From JAADFF01 sp013153035 (lineage in GTDB: Bacteria > Coprothermobacterota > Coprothermobacteria > Coprothermobacterales > JAADFF01): a DNA stretch of 64,000 nucleotides. The position numbers and the translations under genes were made by a program. The number at the start of each line of letters is the position of its first letter. The stretch's first letter is position 1. The notes beneath the pieces were generated by a model. That model ran no database searches. It was not told the DNA's origin and saw only the letters and a list, made by a program, of their open reading frames with translations. The stretch lies in the NCBI GenBank assembly GCA_026184435.1, contig CP046447.1; one strand, written 5' to 3'. This document shows positions 17,698-26,736 of this stretch, piece after piece.

Positions 17698-18260
17698 GAT
17701 GCCTTCTTGTTTCCACTTCTCCCCGTAGGAAAGAACTTTTTCGCTATATATGTGATGAGTTTGATGTTGTTTCACCTCATTATGAAGAAGAACCTTACAA
17801 CGGCGGAGATATTAATGAGTTTGTGCTTAGGCAGGCCAAGGGTAAGCTGGATAGCGTAACATGGGAGAATTACGATGTTGTTGTTGCCTCTGATACGGTA
17901 GTATATATTCCATCTTCAGATATGTTACTTGGAAAACCTAAAGATGAAAAGGATGCTGTTTTTATGCTGAAAATGCTTATGGGGAGAACTCATAGTGTTA
18001 TAACTGGTGTTGCTATTAAGGTTGATGGAAAATTACATCTTATTCATGAAACGACACAGGTAAAATTTCGTATTGTGCCAGACAAGTTTATAGAGGAATA
18101 CGTTTCTACAGGTTTGCCCCTTGACAAGGCGGGAGCCTATGGCATACAGGATTCATATGGAGCAATACTTGTTGAGTCTATTATTGGTGATTACTATAAT
18201 GTTGTAGGTTTTCCTGTTGGTAGGGTATGGGAAATTTTAAGCCCTTATATTGCGTCTTAG
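17694..18260 (+). CDS. maf: Maf-family nucleotide pyrophosphatase
   Basis: A 188-residue protein with the Maf signature: STSPRRKEL at the N-terminus, ASDTVV with the catalytic Asp, LGKPKDEKDA, GRTHSVITGVA and DKAGAYGIQ. Maf proteins hydrolyse non-canonical or modified NTPs such as dTTP, UTP and m5UTP to monophosphates. It starts at TTG 17694 after AGGAGGCGAT. Its 3' end overlaps the convergent ABC permease by 24 bases with no clear terminator hairpin. Confidence 0.93.
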   Translation: MRCLLVSTSPRRKELFRYICDEFDVVSPHYEEEPYNGGDINEFVLRQAKGKLDSVTWENYDVVVASDTVVYIPSSDMLLGKPKDEKDAVFMLKMLMGRTHSVITGVAIKVDGKLHLIHETTQVKFRIVPDKFIEEYVSTGLPLDKAGAYGIQDSYGAILVESIIGDYYNVVGFPVGRVWEILSPYIAS

Positions 18261-18899
18261 CTCTTTAATAAGTAGTAGTATAAGTGCCAGTATTCCTACC
18301 CATGGTATGACATTGTAGATAGGGGCAATCATTGATATACTTTTGAGCCATGATGCTATAGTGCCACTTGTGAACATATCGTGAAGACTTGTAGATAGCC
18401 CACTATAGCCTGCTATGACAAATATAGATGCTTTGCCACCGATTAGTGCTCCTATGCTTGACGATATTATTGCTATGTTGAGTGTTGTCAGCACTATAGT
18501 TATAAGTCCGCCTAATGAAAATTTCCCAACCAACAGACTATCACTAAGATATATACCTGTGGTGAATACGGATGTAATAATCCAAATGCTAACAACCTTT
18601 AGTCCGGTGTATATCATGGGGTTTATGGGACGCATTCTGATATAGGTATAGGTTTTATCGGATAGATCGGAATTATATAGTATAACGGCGATAATAGATA
18701 AGACAAGTAGGGTGATATTACTTGTGAAGGTATTGTATATACTGTCTTTTATGGTGTGTTTTATGTATATACCGCTAGTGTATGATGTGATATTCCATAT
18801 GATAATTAATGTGGCATATAGCATACCAGCTATGATGGCAGTTATATTGTGCTTAAGCATATATTTTATGTTGTACCATTGCAAAATTAGATATCTCAT
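18237..18899 (-). CDS. ABC-2 type permease, system 2
   Basis: A 220-residue membrane protein with about six hydrophobic segments and few charged residues. It directly follows, and overlaps by 4 bases, an ABC ATPase gene, so the pair is likely an ABC-2 exporter. The residue composition (Ile, Thr, Ser, Asn, Tyr rich) is extreme, as in other minus-strand genes here. The substrate is not inferable. Confidence 0.7.
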   Translation of the reverse strand: MRYLILQWYNIKYMLKHNITAIIAGMLYATLIIIWNITSYTSGIYIKHTIKDSIYNTFTSNITLLVLSIIAVILYNSDLSDKTYTYIRMRPINPMIYTGLKVVSIWIITSVFTTGIYLSDSLLVGKFSLGGLITIVLTTLNIAIISSSIGALIGGKASIFVIAGYSGLSTSLHDMFTSGTIASWLKSISMIAPIYNVIPWVGILALILLLIKELRRNIRA

Positions 18900-19810
18900 G
18901 TTAGATCACCACGCATTGTCAAATATTCGAAAAGTTTTTCTAGCTTGACATCTTCCGGACTAAACATTTTTATCGATATGTTATCCTGAACTGCTATTTG
19001 AGGTATAGCTGTGGATAGCTCAGAAAAAGAAAAGGTCTCTACTGTTATACCGTCTGGTGACTCAATTTTTCCCATATGGATAAGTTTTCGCTCAAACAAT
19101 GTGTTAATAAGTTTTATTGGATCAGAAGTCTCTATATATACTTTATAGGGCACATCGGTGAGTAGTTTTCTTATACCCTCAGGAGTGCCTTCTGCTACAA
19201 TATAACCTGTTTTCAATACAACAATGTTGTGGGCTATCATTTGTACCTCTTCAAGTATATGAGAGCTGAACACAATGGTTTTTTCTTTAGCATAAGATAG
19301 GATAAGATTTCGCAGTATTTTTCTACCATGTGGGTCAATACCACTGAAAGGTTCATCAAGTAATAATATAGGTGGATCACCCAGTATAGCAGCTGCAAAC
19401 TTTATACGTTGTTTCATACCTTTGCTAAGACTGCCAATAGTTTCTTTATGGTATCTTGTCATACCAACTATGTCGAGAACCTTGTCCACTTCTTTTTGTT
19501 CTGCTTTTAGTGTTATTGCCTGCCATGTCAAAAATTCTCTTATTGAAAATCGCTTTGGTAAATGGGCGTTCTCCGGGAGTAGACCTATATATTTTCTAAC
19601 ACTATGGTTATAATACGGCGATTTGCCATTTATTTCTACCCTGCCTGCAGATGGTCTCATAAGACCTGCTATTATGCTTATTAGTGTTGTCTTGCCAGCA
19701 CCATTAGGTCCTAAAAGTCCTGTAATACCTGTATTTAGAGTTAGTGATATGTCTTTTAAAACGGGTCTTGTGCCATACCATTTATTGACGTTTTTCACAA
19801 CTATCTCCAT
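18896..19810 (-). CDS. ABC transporter ATP-binding protein, system 2
   Basis: A 304-residue ABC ATPase: Walker A GPNGAGKTT, Q-loop GLLPENAHLP, signature LSKGMKQR, Walker B ILLLDEP, D-loop SGIDPHG and switch His SSH. The order and the C-terminal extension of about 90 residues match the CcmA/NatA/BcrA class of exporters. Together with 18237-18899 it forms the second of two tandem systems and overlaps the upstream permease gene. Confidence 0.9.
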   Translation of the reverse strand: MEIVVKNVNKWYGTRPVLKDISLTLNTGITGLLGPNGAGKTTLISIIAGLMRPSAGRVEINGKSPYYNHSVRKYIGLLPENAHLPKRFSIREFLTWQAITLKAEQKEVDKVLDIVGMTRYHKETIGSLSKGMKQRIKFAAAILGDPPILLLDEPFSGIDPHGRKILRNLILSYAKEKTIVFSSHILEEVQMIAHNIVVLKTGYIVAEGTPEGIRKLLTDVPYKVYIETSDPIKLINTLFERKLIHMGKIESPDGITVETFSFSELSTAIPQIAVQDNISIKMFSPEDVKLEKLFEYLTMRGDLT

Positions 19811-20616
19811 AAGGTTTTCCCCCTGTAAATGAACGCCAAAACCATAATGCCCATATAGAGGACACTGTTAAGAAGAAGGTCTGACATGGGTGTGTTTTCT
19901 AAAGAGAATATGACACTGGCTACATTAATAGAACTTGTTGCAGTGTATGATATGTTTGCTATTTCGGTAATGATAGACAAGATTATACCTAGTACCATAG
20001 GATATATAGCAGATGCAATACTACTAAATGATGGTTTTTTCATGAGTATTGAAAATGTGACAATGATGTTTGTGGCAATCAGTGATGCCAAGAACCATTT
20101 AAAGGATTCATTGATAAACATGGTGAATGTTGTCCATGCTGGGACAAACTGAGGAAATAATGAAATGCCACCAAGAAATAGTATGAAAAATGCCACAAAC
20201 ATAGGAAGGAATAAGAGTGATAGAGTTACACCATATAGTGCTAACCACATCCCTTTATCCATCTTTCTGTATCGCATAAATGTAGGATAATCAGAAGATG
20301 TAATAGTGGATATGAGAAAAGAAGCTGCTATAGCTATCATAAAGTATAGAGGAAATGAAGCAGATGTAGCGACTGCCCCATAATCAATATCAACCTTATG
20401 ACTAACGTTCGCCTTTAAATATGAGAAAAATAACTGTGCTACAGCGCTAATAGTAGGAATTGCGAGTACAGAATACAATACAAACTTTGTAAATCCTCCC
20501 CCGAATTTTGTTAATATATGTTTGAAATAGCTGAATAACAAATAGGATGTTCGCATTAGTATACTTGTGCGTTTGCCACGGTACGGCTTAAACGACAGGT
20601 CATATATTCTACTCAT
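19801..20616 (-). CDS. ABC-2 type permease, system 1
   Basis: A polytopic membrane protein of about 271 residues with six predicted membrane segments, the partner of the ATPase just upstream. I start it at ATG 20616 because GAGGTGG lies six bases before it. Its 3' end overlaps the next ATPase gene. No substrate-specific motif was recognised. Confidence 0.7.
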   Translation of the reverse strand: MSRIYDLSFKPYRGKRTSILMRTSYLLFSYFKHILTKFGGGFTKFVLYSVLAIPTISAVAQLFFSYLKANVSHKVDIDYGAVATSASFPLYFMIAIAASFLISTITSSDYPTFMRYRKMDKGMWLALYGVTLSLLFLPMFVAFFILFLGGISLFPQFVPAWTTFTMFINESFKWFLASLIATNIIVTFSILMKKPSFSSIASAIYPMVLGIILSIITEIANISYTATSSINVASVIFSLENTPMSDLLLNSVLYMGIMVLAFIYRGKTLWR

Positions 20617-21448
20617 GTGTAACCACCTCATATATGTCTTCTTCTAGAGGTTCCAGCTTCCAAACGGGTAATTGGTAATCGGCGAGAATCCTAAGTATAT
20701 TGTCTGGGTTATCTGTGTTGATAATGGCTGATACATCAGAAAGCTTCTTTCCGGGAAGATGTTTTAGCAATATATCAGGTGATGATGTTTCTACTATATA
20801 TGTATCATGTTTTATAAGATTGTTTATCTCTATATCCGAAATAACTTGTCCATTGTCTATTGAAATAACCCGTTGACATACCTGTTTAATGTCTGTAAGT
20901 ATGTGGGTAGACATCAGTACTTTTATTCCTAAATTACTTATAGTGGATATGAGAGATAACATATGTTTGCGTGATAGTGGGTCAAGTCCTGATGTAGGTT
21001 CATCGAGGATGACATAAGAAGGCCCATGAATAATGGCTTGGGCAAATACCACCCTTTGTAAGGTTCCTTTAGACAAAGTTTTAATCTTGCTATCTCTGTA
21101 TGCGTCTAATTTCAAGTTGATAAGTAGTAAATCTGTTGTTTTATATGCCTCTGTTAGAGGAAGGCCGCCAGATACTGCCATGTCTATAAGAAACTCACTA
21201 ACAGACAATTCTTCTGGCAATGTAGGAATCTCTGGAAGGAAACCCATAACAGTATCTTTGGGGATGATAATTTCTCCACTCCACGGTTTTTTAAGACCAA
21301 GGAGTAATTTTACCAAGGTAGATTTACCGGCTCCATTAGGACCAACTAGCCCTTCACAGGGGTATTTTCCTAGCGTTAGTGACAAGTTATTGTATATTGG
21401 TTTCCCCTTTTTATAGCCAAATGTTAAATTACGTATCTCAATAATAAT
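20609..21448 (-). CDS. ABC transporter ATP-binding protein, system 1, apparent ATT start
   Basis: An ABC ATPase with Walker A GPNGAGKST, signature LSKGTLQR, Walker B YVILDEP, D-loop SGLDPLS and switch His STH. A strong AAAGGAGG at 21457-21464 is followed after eight bases by ATT ATT ATT GAG, with no ATG, GTG or TTG in frame nearby downstream. Translation therefore seems to begin at ATT (21446-21448). The upstream alternative TTG at 21478 would lie only about eight bases from the predicted transcript start, and the ribosome-binding site would then be inside the gene. It heads the operon of two exporters. Confidence 0.85.
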   Translation of the reverse strand: MIIEIRNLTFGYKKGKPIYNNLSLTLGKYPCEGLVGPNGAGKSTLVKLLLGLKKPWSGEIIIPKDTVMGFLPEIPTLPEELSVSEFLIDMAVSGGLPLTEAYKTTDLLLINLKLDAYRDSKIKTLSKGTLQRVVFAQAIIHGPSYVILDEPTSGLDPLSRKHMLSLISTISNLGIKVLMSTHILTDIKQVCQRVISIDNGQVISDIEINNLIKHDTYIVETSSPDILLKHLPGKKLSDVSAIINTDNPDNILRILADYQLPVWKLEPLEEDIYEVVTHE

Positions 21449-21492
21449 GACTGGTGCCTCCTTTATTTTGTACAGCAAATAAAGACAATGTT

Positions 21493-21501
21493 AGTATAAC
21501 A
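21493..21501 (-). promoter_or_regulatory. Extended -10 promoter of the ABC exporter operon
   Basis: On the minus strand TGTTATACT (21501 down to 21493) is an extended -10 element. The transcript would start near 21486 and carry the AAAGGAGG site of the first ATPase gene. There is no matching -35 box. Confidence 0.55.
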
Positions 21502-21518
21502 TATAAAGACTTTTGATA

Positions 21519-22562
21519 CTACTCTCCCTCTATAAATTCAATGAGTACATCTCTCAAGGTAGTTAATTCCTTTAGCGTGACAGATTCTTCAGATGTGTGT
21601 GCTTTCCACAAACTCCCTGCTCCGAAGATAATGGGTTTTAGTCCTTTCATATAGAGATTGGCGGCATCGGTCCAACTTCTCATAACAGTAAATTCTGGTT
21701 CTGAGCCTACAGCCCTTTTGTACGCTTCTTTTAGTCTTATGACAACATCTTCGTCGTCATCAATGACAATGGCCTCATCCATGTCTACAACTTCAATTTC
21801 TGTGTCTTCATCAATGTATTGGCTAAGTTCTTCAAGTGCCTTCACTGGAGAAATGCCTGGTTGTAGGATAAAGTTTAATCTTAATATAGCCTTGTCTGGT
21901 ACCCTATATATGACAGAGCCTCCCTTTATTTCTTGTAAGAGATAAAGTGGGGGATAGAACAAGGGATGCTCTGGTTTGACAAATGAAAGGTTTTCTACAT
22001 TTTGTAGAAATGCATAAAGCCTTTCCAGTGCGTTATTGCCCTTTTCTGGATGGGCTCCATGTGCTGATTTGCCGTAGAATGTAACAACAACCTCTAAAAA
22101 TCCTGCTTCAATATTGGCAATCTTTAGATCCGTGGGTTCCAGTACCAGCGTATAGTTGCTTGGTGGAACTTCAAGTACTCTTGAACCTAGCCCTGTTTCT
22201 TCCTCGTCTACAACGAATGCTACTGTAACCGGATCTTTGGTTTTTGCTAGTGCTGCCAGAAGAGCTGCTATTAGTCCTTTGGTGTCAATAACTCCTCTGC
22301 CGCGAAGCATGCCACTTTTTTGAAGATACAATTTATCAGTGTCCTCATCGGCTGGTACGGTATCCATGTGTGTAACTATGAGAACCCCGTGATTTCCTCT
22401 TTTTCCGATAACATTAAATCTGCCTTTTTCTACTTCTTGCGTATGAACTTCCATATCCATAGAACGAAGAATAGCGGCTAAAAACTTACCAATTTCTTCT
22501 TCCTGTCCTGTTGTTGATGGAATAGACATAAGGTCTTTTAGTAGTAGTAAAACATCGTGCAT
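21519..22562 (-). CDS. M20-family metallopeptidase (ArgE/DapE/CPG2-like)
   Basis: A 347-residue M20 peptidase: metal ligands in VTHMDTVP, RGRGVIDTKG, VDEEETG with catalytic Glu, the LEPTD Glu, and a late His in LWKAHTSEE. The lid or dimerisation domain begins at KSAHGAHPEKG. The family hydrolyses N-acyl amino acids or dipeptides. The substrate could be N-acetyl-lysine or N-acetylornithine of a LysW-type pathway, or short peptides; the sequence does not decide. It starts at ATG 22562 after AAAGGGGG and is the last gene of the long minus-strand operon. Confidence 0.85.
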   Translation of the reverse strand: MHDVLLLLKDLMSIPSTTGQEEEIGKFLAAILRSMDMEVHTQEVEKGRFNVIGKRGNHGVLIVTHMDTVPADEDTDKLYLQKSGMLRGRGVIDTKGLIAALLAALAKTKDPVTVAFVVDEEETGLGSRVLEVPPSNYTLVLEPTDLKIANIEAGFLEVVVTFYGKSAHGAHPEKGNNALERLYAFLQNVENLSFVKPEHPLFYPPLYLLQEIKGGSVIYRVPDKAILRLNFILQPGISPVKALEELSQYIDEDTEIEVVDMDEAIVIDDDEDVVIRLKEAYKRAVGSEPEFTVMRSWTDAANLYMKGLKPIIFGAGSLWKAHTSEESVTLKELTTLRDVLIEFIEGE

Positions 22563-22599
22563 GCTACATACCCCCTTTAACTTACTAACTCATTATATA

Positions 22600-23832
22600 T
22601 TACTTAGCCTTGGAAGGGGTAAGCATCGTCTTGATGGTCATAAGGATAATACGGATGTCAAGAGGAAGTTTCGGTCTTGAGAGTATATATATGAGATCGT
22701 ATGTTAATTTCTCTTCTGGTGGTGTATCGTACTCTCCATATACCTGAGCCAGTCCCGTAATACCCGGTTTAACCATAAGTCTCATTCTGAAAAGTGGTAG
22801 TTCTTTTTCTATTTTTTTGTACATCTCAGGTCTCTCGGGTCTAGGTCCTACCGTTGACATGTCTCCTATAAGTACATTAAAAAATTGGGGTAACTCGTCA
22901 AGACGGGTTTTCCTGAGGAATTTACCTACTTTTGTTATGCGAGGATCATCTTCTGTGGCAAGAACGGCTCCTGTATATTTTTCAGCATTGGGTATCATGG
23001 TACGGAATTTAATGACTTTGAAGGGTTTACCATTTCTTCCTAAGCGAGTTTGCAAATAGAAAATAGGACCCGGGCTGTCTATGTATATGGCAGCTCCAAT
23101 AAAGGGCAGAAGTATAACTGTAATCATACTTCCAATAAGTCCCATGATTATATCCATAACACGTTTAAAAAATCTTTCTGCTGGGGATATGATAGGGGCT
23201 GAATAATATAGAATGGGGTGACTACCCAGAGATAGAAATTTTGATGCATGAAGAACGATATCGGCCGGCTTGGGTTTTATAAAGATATCCTTTCCCTTTT
23301 CAATAGCTTTGAGAAGTAAAAGTGCCTCTTGTTCACTTTTTATCGAAGATGCTATTACAGAATCTACCTTGTCAATAACCTCTGGTGAATTGATGGGTAT
23401 ACCAGATATATTGTCTATATGAGTTTCTCCAATAACTCCAACTGTCTTTTTTATCCAAGATAATCCCAGCTTTCTTTCTATGTATATAGCTATCGTTAAC
23501 ATAATAATCTGGAGAATGAAGGCTATTAAGAGAATAGAGCGGGGTAGGGCGAAGGCATGTAAGAAGTAGTTAAAGGTTGACCATATGAATGTTGTAATTA
23601 ATGAGGCGGCGGCGAATCCAGAGATTTCTTCTAAGGCAGAGAGGTTGATACGGGGATAGTTATCCATAATGAGGGAGATGAGTATGAATGCTAAAAGAGT
23701 TAAAGGAAATATACGTGAAAAATCCGAAAAATTTTTTTGTGGGAAAGGATAGCCGAAGCGTATGAAGAAACCTATATAATAGCTTACTGTAAATATAACA
23801 AGATCCCTTATAAAACGACGTATATGAATCAT
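22600..23832 (-). CDS. Bacterial sugar transferase (undecaprenyl-phosphate sugar phosphotransferase)
   Basis: A 410-residue protein of WbaP/WcaJ layout. Four to five N-terminal membrane helices lead into a CoA-binding-like linker, a further membrane segment near residue 225, and the catalytic domain. The latter has KRVMDIIMG, SPGPIFYLQTRLGRNGKPFKVIKFRTM (Lys/Arg-rich site), TRLDELPQFFNVL and VGPRPERPEM. It initiates glycan synthesis by moving a sugar-1-phosphate onto undecaprenyl phosphate. No other glycosyltransferase lies nearby. It overlaps the NtrC-like gene by 4 bases. Confidence 0.92.
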   Translation of the reverse strand: MIHIRRFIRDLVIFTVSYYIGFFIRFGYPFPQKNFSDFSRIFPLTLLAFILISLIMDNYPRINLSALEEISGFAAASLITTFIWSTFNYFLHAFALPRSILLIAFILQIIMLTIAIYIERKLGLSWIKKTVGVIGETHIDNISGIPINSPEVIDKVDSVIASSIKSEQEALLLLKAIEKGKDIFIKPKPADIVLHASKFLSLGSHPILYYSAPIISPAERFFKRVMDIIMGLIGSMITVILLPFIGAAIYIDSPGPIFYLQTRLGRNGKPFKVIKFRTMIPNAEKYTGAVLATEDDPRITKVGKFLRKTRLDELPQFFNVLIGDMSTVGPRPERPEMYKKIEKELPLFRMRLMVKPGITGLAQVYGEYDTPPEEKLTYDLIYILSRPKLPLDIRIILMTIKTMLTPSKAK

Positions 23833-25220
23833 GTGTTTATTAATCCCCCTATAATGTCTTCATCTGTTATGCCATATTCTTTTATCTTTTTAAATAGTGC
23901 CTGTCTAGATATACCCAATTTCTTTGCAGCTTCTGTTTTATTGCCACGGCACTGCTTTAGTACATTAATAATAGTCTCTTTTTCTACCTGTTTTATAATA
24001 TCTTTTAAAGAGACAAATTTACCGTCGGGAACGGGAATTGTTGAAAGTGTATTACCCTTTTCTTCCTCCGACTCAGATGTGTCAGATAGATTTTCCAGTT
24101 TCTTCCCTAATTCTTGGGGAAGAGCATGCACATCAATGTATGCATTAGCTGACATGGCAATTGCCCTTGCTATAATATTTTCTAGCTCTCTAACATTACC
24201 AGGATAATCATAGCTGGTAAGCAAGTCCATAGCCTTTTTTGTGATGCCTTTAACTTTAATGCCATAGGCCTTAGAGTATTTAGAAATGAAGTAAAAAACA
24301 AGTTCGGGTATATCTTCCTTTCTTTCTCTTAGCGGAGGAATGTGAATATGTACAACATTAAGTCTAAAGAGAAAATCTTTGCGCAGTTTCTTCTCCTCTA
24401 CAAGTTTCTGTGGATCCTCGCTAGAGGTGCCAATGAATCTGATATCAAGGGGGATTTCCTCATTATCTCTTTGTATACGTTTTTCTCCAATAATGGGTAA
24501 TAAGAAACCTTGTGCGGCAAAGCTAAGGTCGCCTATTTCGTCAAGTAGTACAGTTCCACCTTGAGCGGAAAGTATTTTTGCTGTTATCTCTCCACTTTCT
24601 ATGGTTTCCTCGGTGATGGCAGAACACGGTATATGTATGAACGGTTTGTCAGCTCGAGAGGATACATTGTGTATGCTTCGTGCTACATGTTCTTTGCCTA
24701 CACCACTTTCTCCTGTGATAAGTATATTGACAGGTGATTCGGCAATTTTTCCTATAATTTTAAAGATATTCTTCATGGCGTCAGATTTACCTACAAGTAT
24801 GGAAGATGACGGTTCAGATGACGGTGAAAGCACTTCTACTTCTCTAAGTGATTCCCTATAGGCCATAGCTTTGTGAAAGATATCAAGGATGTCTTCAATA
24901 TCGAAGGGTTTGACAATATATTCAAAGGCTCCTTCTTTCATAGCTGTAATTGTGTGATTTGCGTCTCCATAGGCGGTAAGCATTATAACCGGTGTATTGG
25001 GTAGCAATTTTTTTATCTTCTTCAAAGCTTCCATTCCATCAATACCGGGCATACGAATGTCAAGAAATACAACATGTGGTTTGTTTATGCGGGCAATATC
25101 TATTGCCTCGCCTCCGTTACGGGCTTCTATGACAAAAGCCTCCTCCTCAAGTATTTCCTTGAGAAGGAGGCGTACACTGTCTTCATCATCCGCTATGAGT
25201 ACTGTTGGTTTCTTGGCCAT
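23829..25220 (-). CDS. NtrC-type response regulator lacking the GAFTGA loop
   Basis: A 463-residue regulator in three parts. The receiver spans residues 5-120 (acidic pocket ADDED, phospho-Asp 54 in FLDIRMPG, KP at 104). The AAA+ domain spans 145-375 (Walker A GESGVGKE at 170-177, Walker B LLDEIG, RKDFLFRLNVV). The Fis-type HTH lies at about 425-460 (NKTEAAKKLGISRQALFKKI). Between IPCSAITEE and AQGGTVLLDEI only about 15 residues remain where the family has ESELFGHEKGAFTGA, so the sigma-54-contacting loop is absent. It may act with sigma-70 or as a repressor. No cognate kinase is adjacent. Confidence 0.9.
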   Translation of the reverse strand: MAKKPTVLIADDEDSVRLLLKEILEEEAFVIEARNGGEAIDIARINKPHVVFLDIRMPGIDGMEALKKIKKLLPNTPVIMLTAYGDANHTITAMKEGAFEYIVKPFDIEDILDIFHKAMAYRESLREVEVLSPSSEPSSSILVGKSDAMKNIFKIIGKIAESPVNILITGESGVGKEHVARSIHNVSSRADKPFIHIPCSAITEETIESGEITAKILSAQGGTVLLDEIGDLSFAAQGFLLPIIGEKRIQRDNEEIPLDIRFIGTSSEDPQKLVEEKKLRKDFLFRLNVVHIHIPPLRERKEDIPELVFYFISKYSKAYGIKVKGITKKAMDLLTSYDYPGNVRELENIIARAIAMSANAYIDVHALPQELGKKLENLSDTSESEEEKGNTLSTIPVPDGKFVSLKDIIKQVEKETIINVLKQCRGNKTEAAKKLGISRQALFKKIKEYGITDEDIIGGLINT

Positions 25221-25234
25221 AGACTCACCTCTTT

Positions 25235-26413
25235 TTATGAGGCCTTTGCCTGTTTCTTGCGATATATTTCAGGTCTCAAGTCGAGGCCTCCGCCAATACG
25301 TTTTTCTGTTTCCTTATCAAAGAAATGACTTTTTGTCATGTCAAATAGTAGCTCTTTGCTTTCTTCAGGTTCAATGAGTGTAAGCGGAGAAACATGTCCT
25401 ATAACTTTGAATCTTCCTCCAACCTCATAGTGGGCAAAAGTTTCTGCGCCCAATCTTTCAACAACTTTGACTGTTCCTTTTACTATCCAGCTATCATTGA
25501 TCTCCTTGTGGTACTCTTCTTTAAGATGTACATCCTCAGGTCTAATACCAAGGATAATATTTGTTGGTGCGTTTTTCTGCTTAAGAAGACCTGCTATGTC
25601 TTCTGGTATGTGTAGTTTAATATCTCCTTCAGAGACAAACCACATTTGTCCATTTTCTTCGACCAGTTGTCCTTCAATGAAGTTCATTGGAGGAGAGCCG
25701 ACAAAACCGGCAACGAATATATTGGCAGGTATAGAGTATATTTCAAGAGGGGTTCCCACCTGTTGAATTTCTCCTTTTTTCATAACTGTTACCCTTGTGC
25801 CTAGTGTCATTGCCTCTACCTGGTCATGGGTAACATATATGGTAGTAACACCCAACTGTCTGTGAAGTTCGAGAAGTTCAGCTCTTGTTTGTACCCTCAA
25901 TTTTGCATCAAGGTTGGACAATGGCTCATCCATAAGATATGCCTTAGGTTGCCTGACAATTGCCCTTGCCAGGGCGACACGCTGTCTTTGACCACCAGAT
26001 AGTTCACCTGGTTTTCTGTCAAGGAGCTCTTCGATATGAAGCATTTTTGCCGCTTTCAGTACCCTTTTCTTGATTTCGTCTTTTGGGATTTTTCTCAGTT
26101 TTAGGCCGAAGGCTATATTATCAAATACTTTCATATGTGGGTATAGGGCATAGTTCTGAAAGACCATAGCAATGTCTCTATCTTTTGGGGGAAGGTTATT
26201 AACGACTTTACCATCGATGAGTATTTCGCCCTTGGTAATGTCTTCCAATCCTGCAATCATGCGGAGCGTTGTTGTCTTACCGCAACCAGATGGCCCAAGG
26301 AAAACCATAAATTCTCCATCCTCTATTTTTAAATTTGCATCTTTAACAGCGATAACCTCTCCTTTTTTTGTGGGAAATATTTTCCATACATGATTAAGAA
26401 CAATTTCTGCCAT
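25235..26413 (-). CDS. MalK/UgpC-type sugar ABC transporter ATPase (orphan)
   Basis: A 392-residue ATPase of the CUT1 carbohydrate class: Walker A GPSGCGKTT, Q-loop MVFQNYALYPHM, signature LSGGQRQR, Walker B AYLMDEP, H-loop VTHDQ. The C-terminal TOBE/OB domains (GIRPEDVHL) run to the end. It would energise uptake of oligosaccharides or glycerol-3-phosphate. There is no permease or binding-protein gene near it, so it probably serves several transporters encoded elsewhere. The start ATG follows AAGGAGG. Confidence 0.92.
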   Translation of the reverse strand: MAEIVLNHVWKIFPTKKGEVIAVKDANLKIEDGEFMVFLGPSGCGKTTTLRMIAGLEDITKGEILIDGKVVNNLPPKDRDIAMVFQNYALYPHMKVFDNIAFGLKLRKIPKDEIKKRVLKAAKMLHIEELLDRKPGELSGGQRQRVALARAIVRQPKAYLMDEPLSNLDAKLRVQTRAELLELHRQLGVTTIYVTHDQVEAMTLGTRVTVMKKGEIQQVGTPLEIYSIPANIFVAGFVGSPPMNFIEGQLVEENGQMWFVSEGDIKLHIPEDIAGLLKQKNAPTNIILGIRPEDVHLKEEYHKEINDSWIVKGTVKVVERLGAETFAHYEVGGRFKVIGHVSPLTLIEPEESKELLFDMTKSHFFDKETEKRIGGGLDLRPEIYRKKQAKAS

Positions 26414-26430
26414 AGTGCATCCTCCTTTCC

Positions 26431-26703
26431 TTAACGGGTATAATTGTAAGGAGCAGCTTTACCCGGTCCACTAAATTGATTTTTTAGCCAATCCCAGTAA
26501 TTAGATTCTATACTAAATGATGGTACACCGCTGGTATTGGCAAATTCCTCTGGATTTTCATATCGCTCTTGTATGAGGGCTTGCTTTTGTGGTAGGTAAA
26601 CCATATAGTAAGAATACAAGAAACCCACGAGTAATATGGTTATAACTGTCAGCACAACAAATCCTAATATGTTTTTCTTGATATATTTCAATACTTCCTT
26701 CAT
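26431..26703 (-). CDS. Small single-pass membrane protein of unknown function
   Basis: A 90-residue protein with a basic N-terminus, one strong hydrophobic helix at residues 12-35 and a polar tail containing several aromatic residues (NYWDWL near residue 68). It starts at ATG 26703 with AGGAGGTAGG upstream. It sits 17 bases before the MalK-type gene. TATAAT at 26729-26734 on the minus strand could be an internal promoter just after the RNase gene. No family was recognised. Confidence 0.55.
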   Translation of the reverse strand: MKEVLKYIKKNILGFVVLTVITILLVGFLYSYYMVYLPQKQALIQERYENPEEFANTSGVPSFSIESNYWDWLKNQFSGPGKAAPYNYTR

Positions 26704-26736
26704 GGCTACCTACCTCCTCAGTGTTATCATTATAAA

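Noticed and set aside
21449..21478. TTG start for the first ABC ATPase
   Set aside because: The ribosome-binding site would lie inside the coding region and the leader would be only about eight bases. Kept as an alternative.
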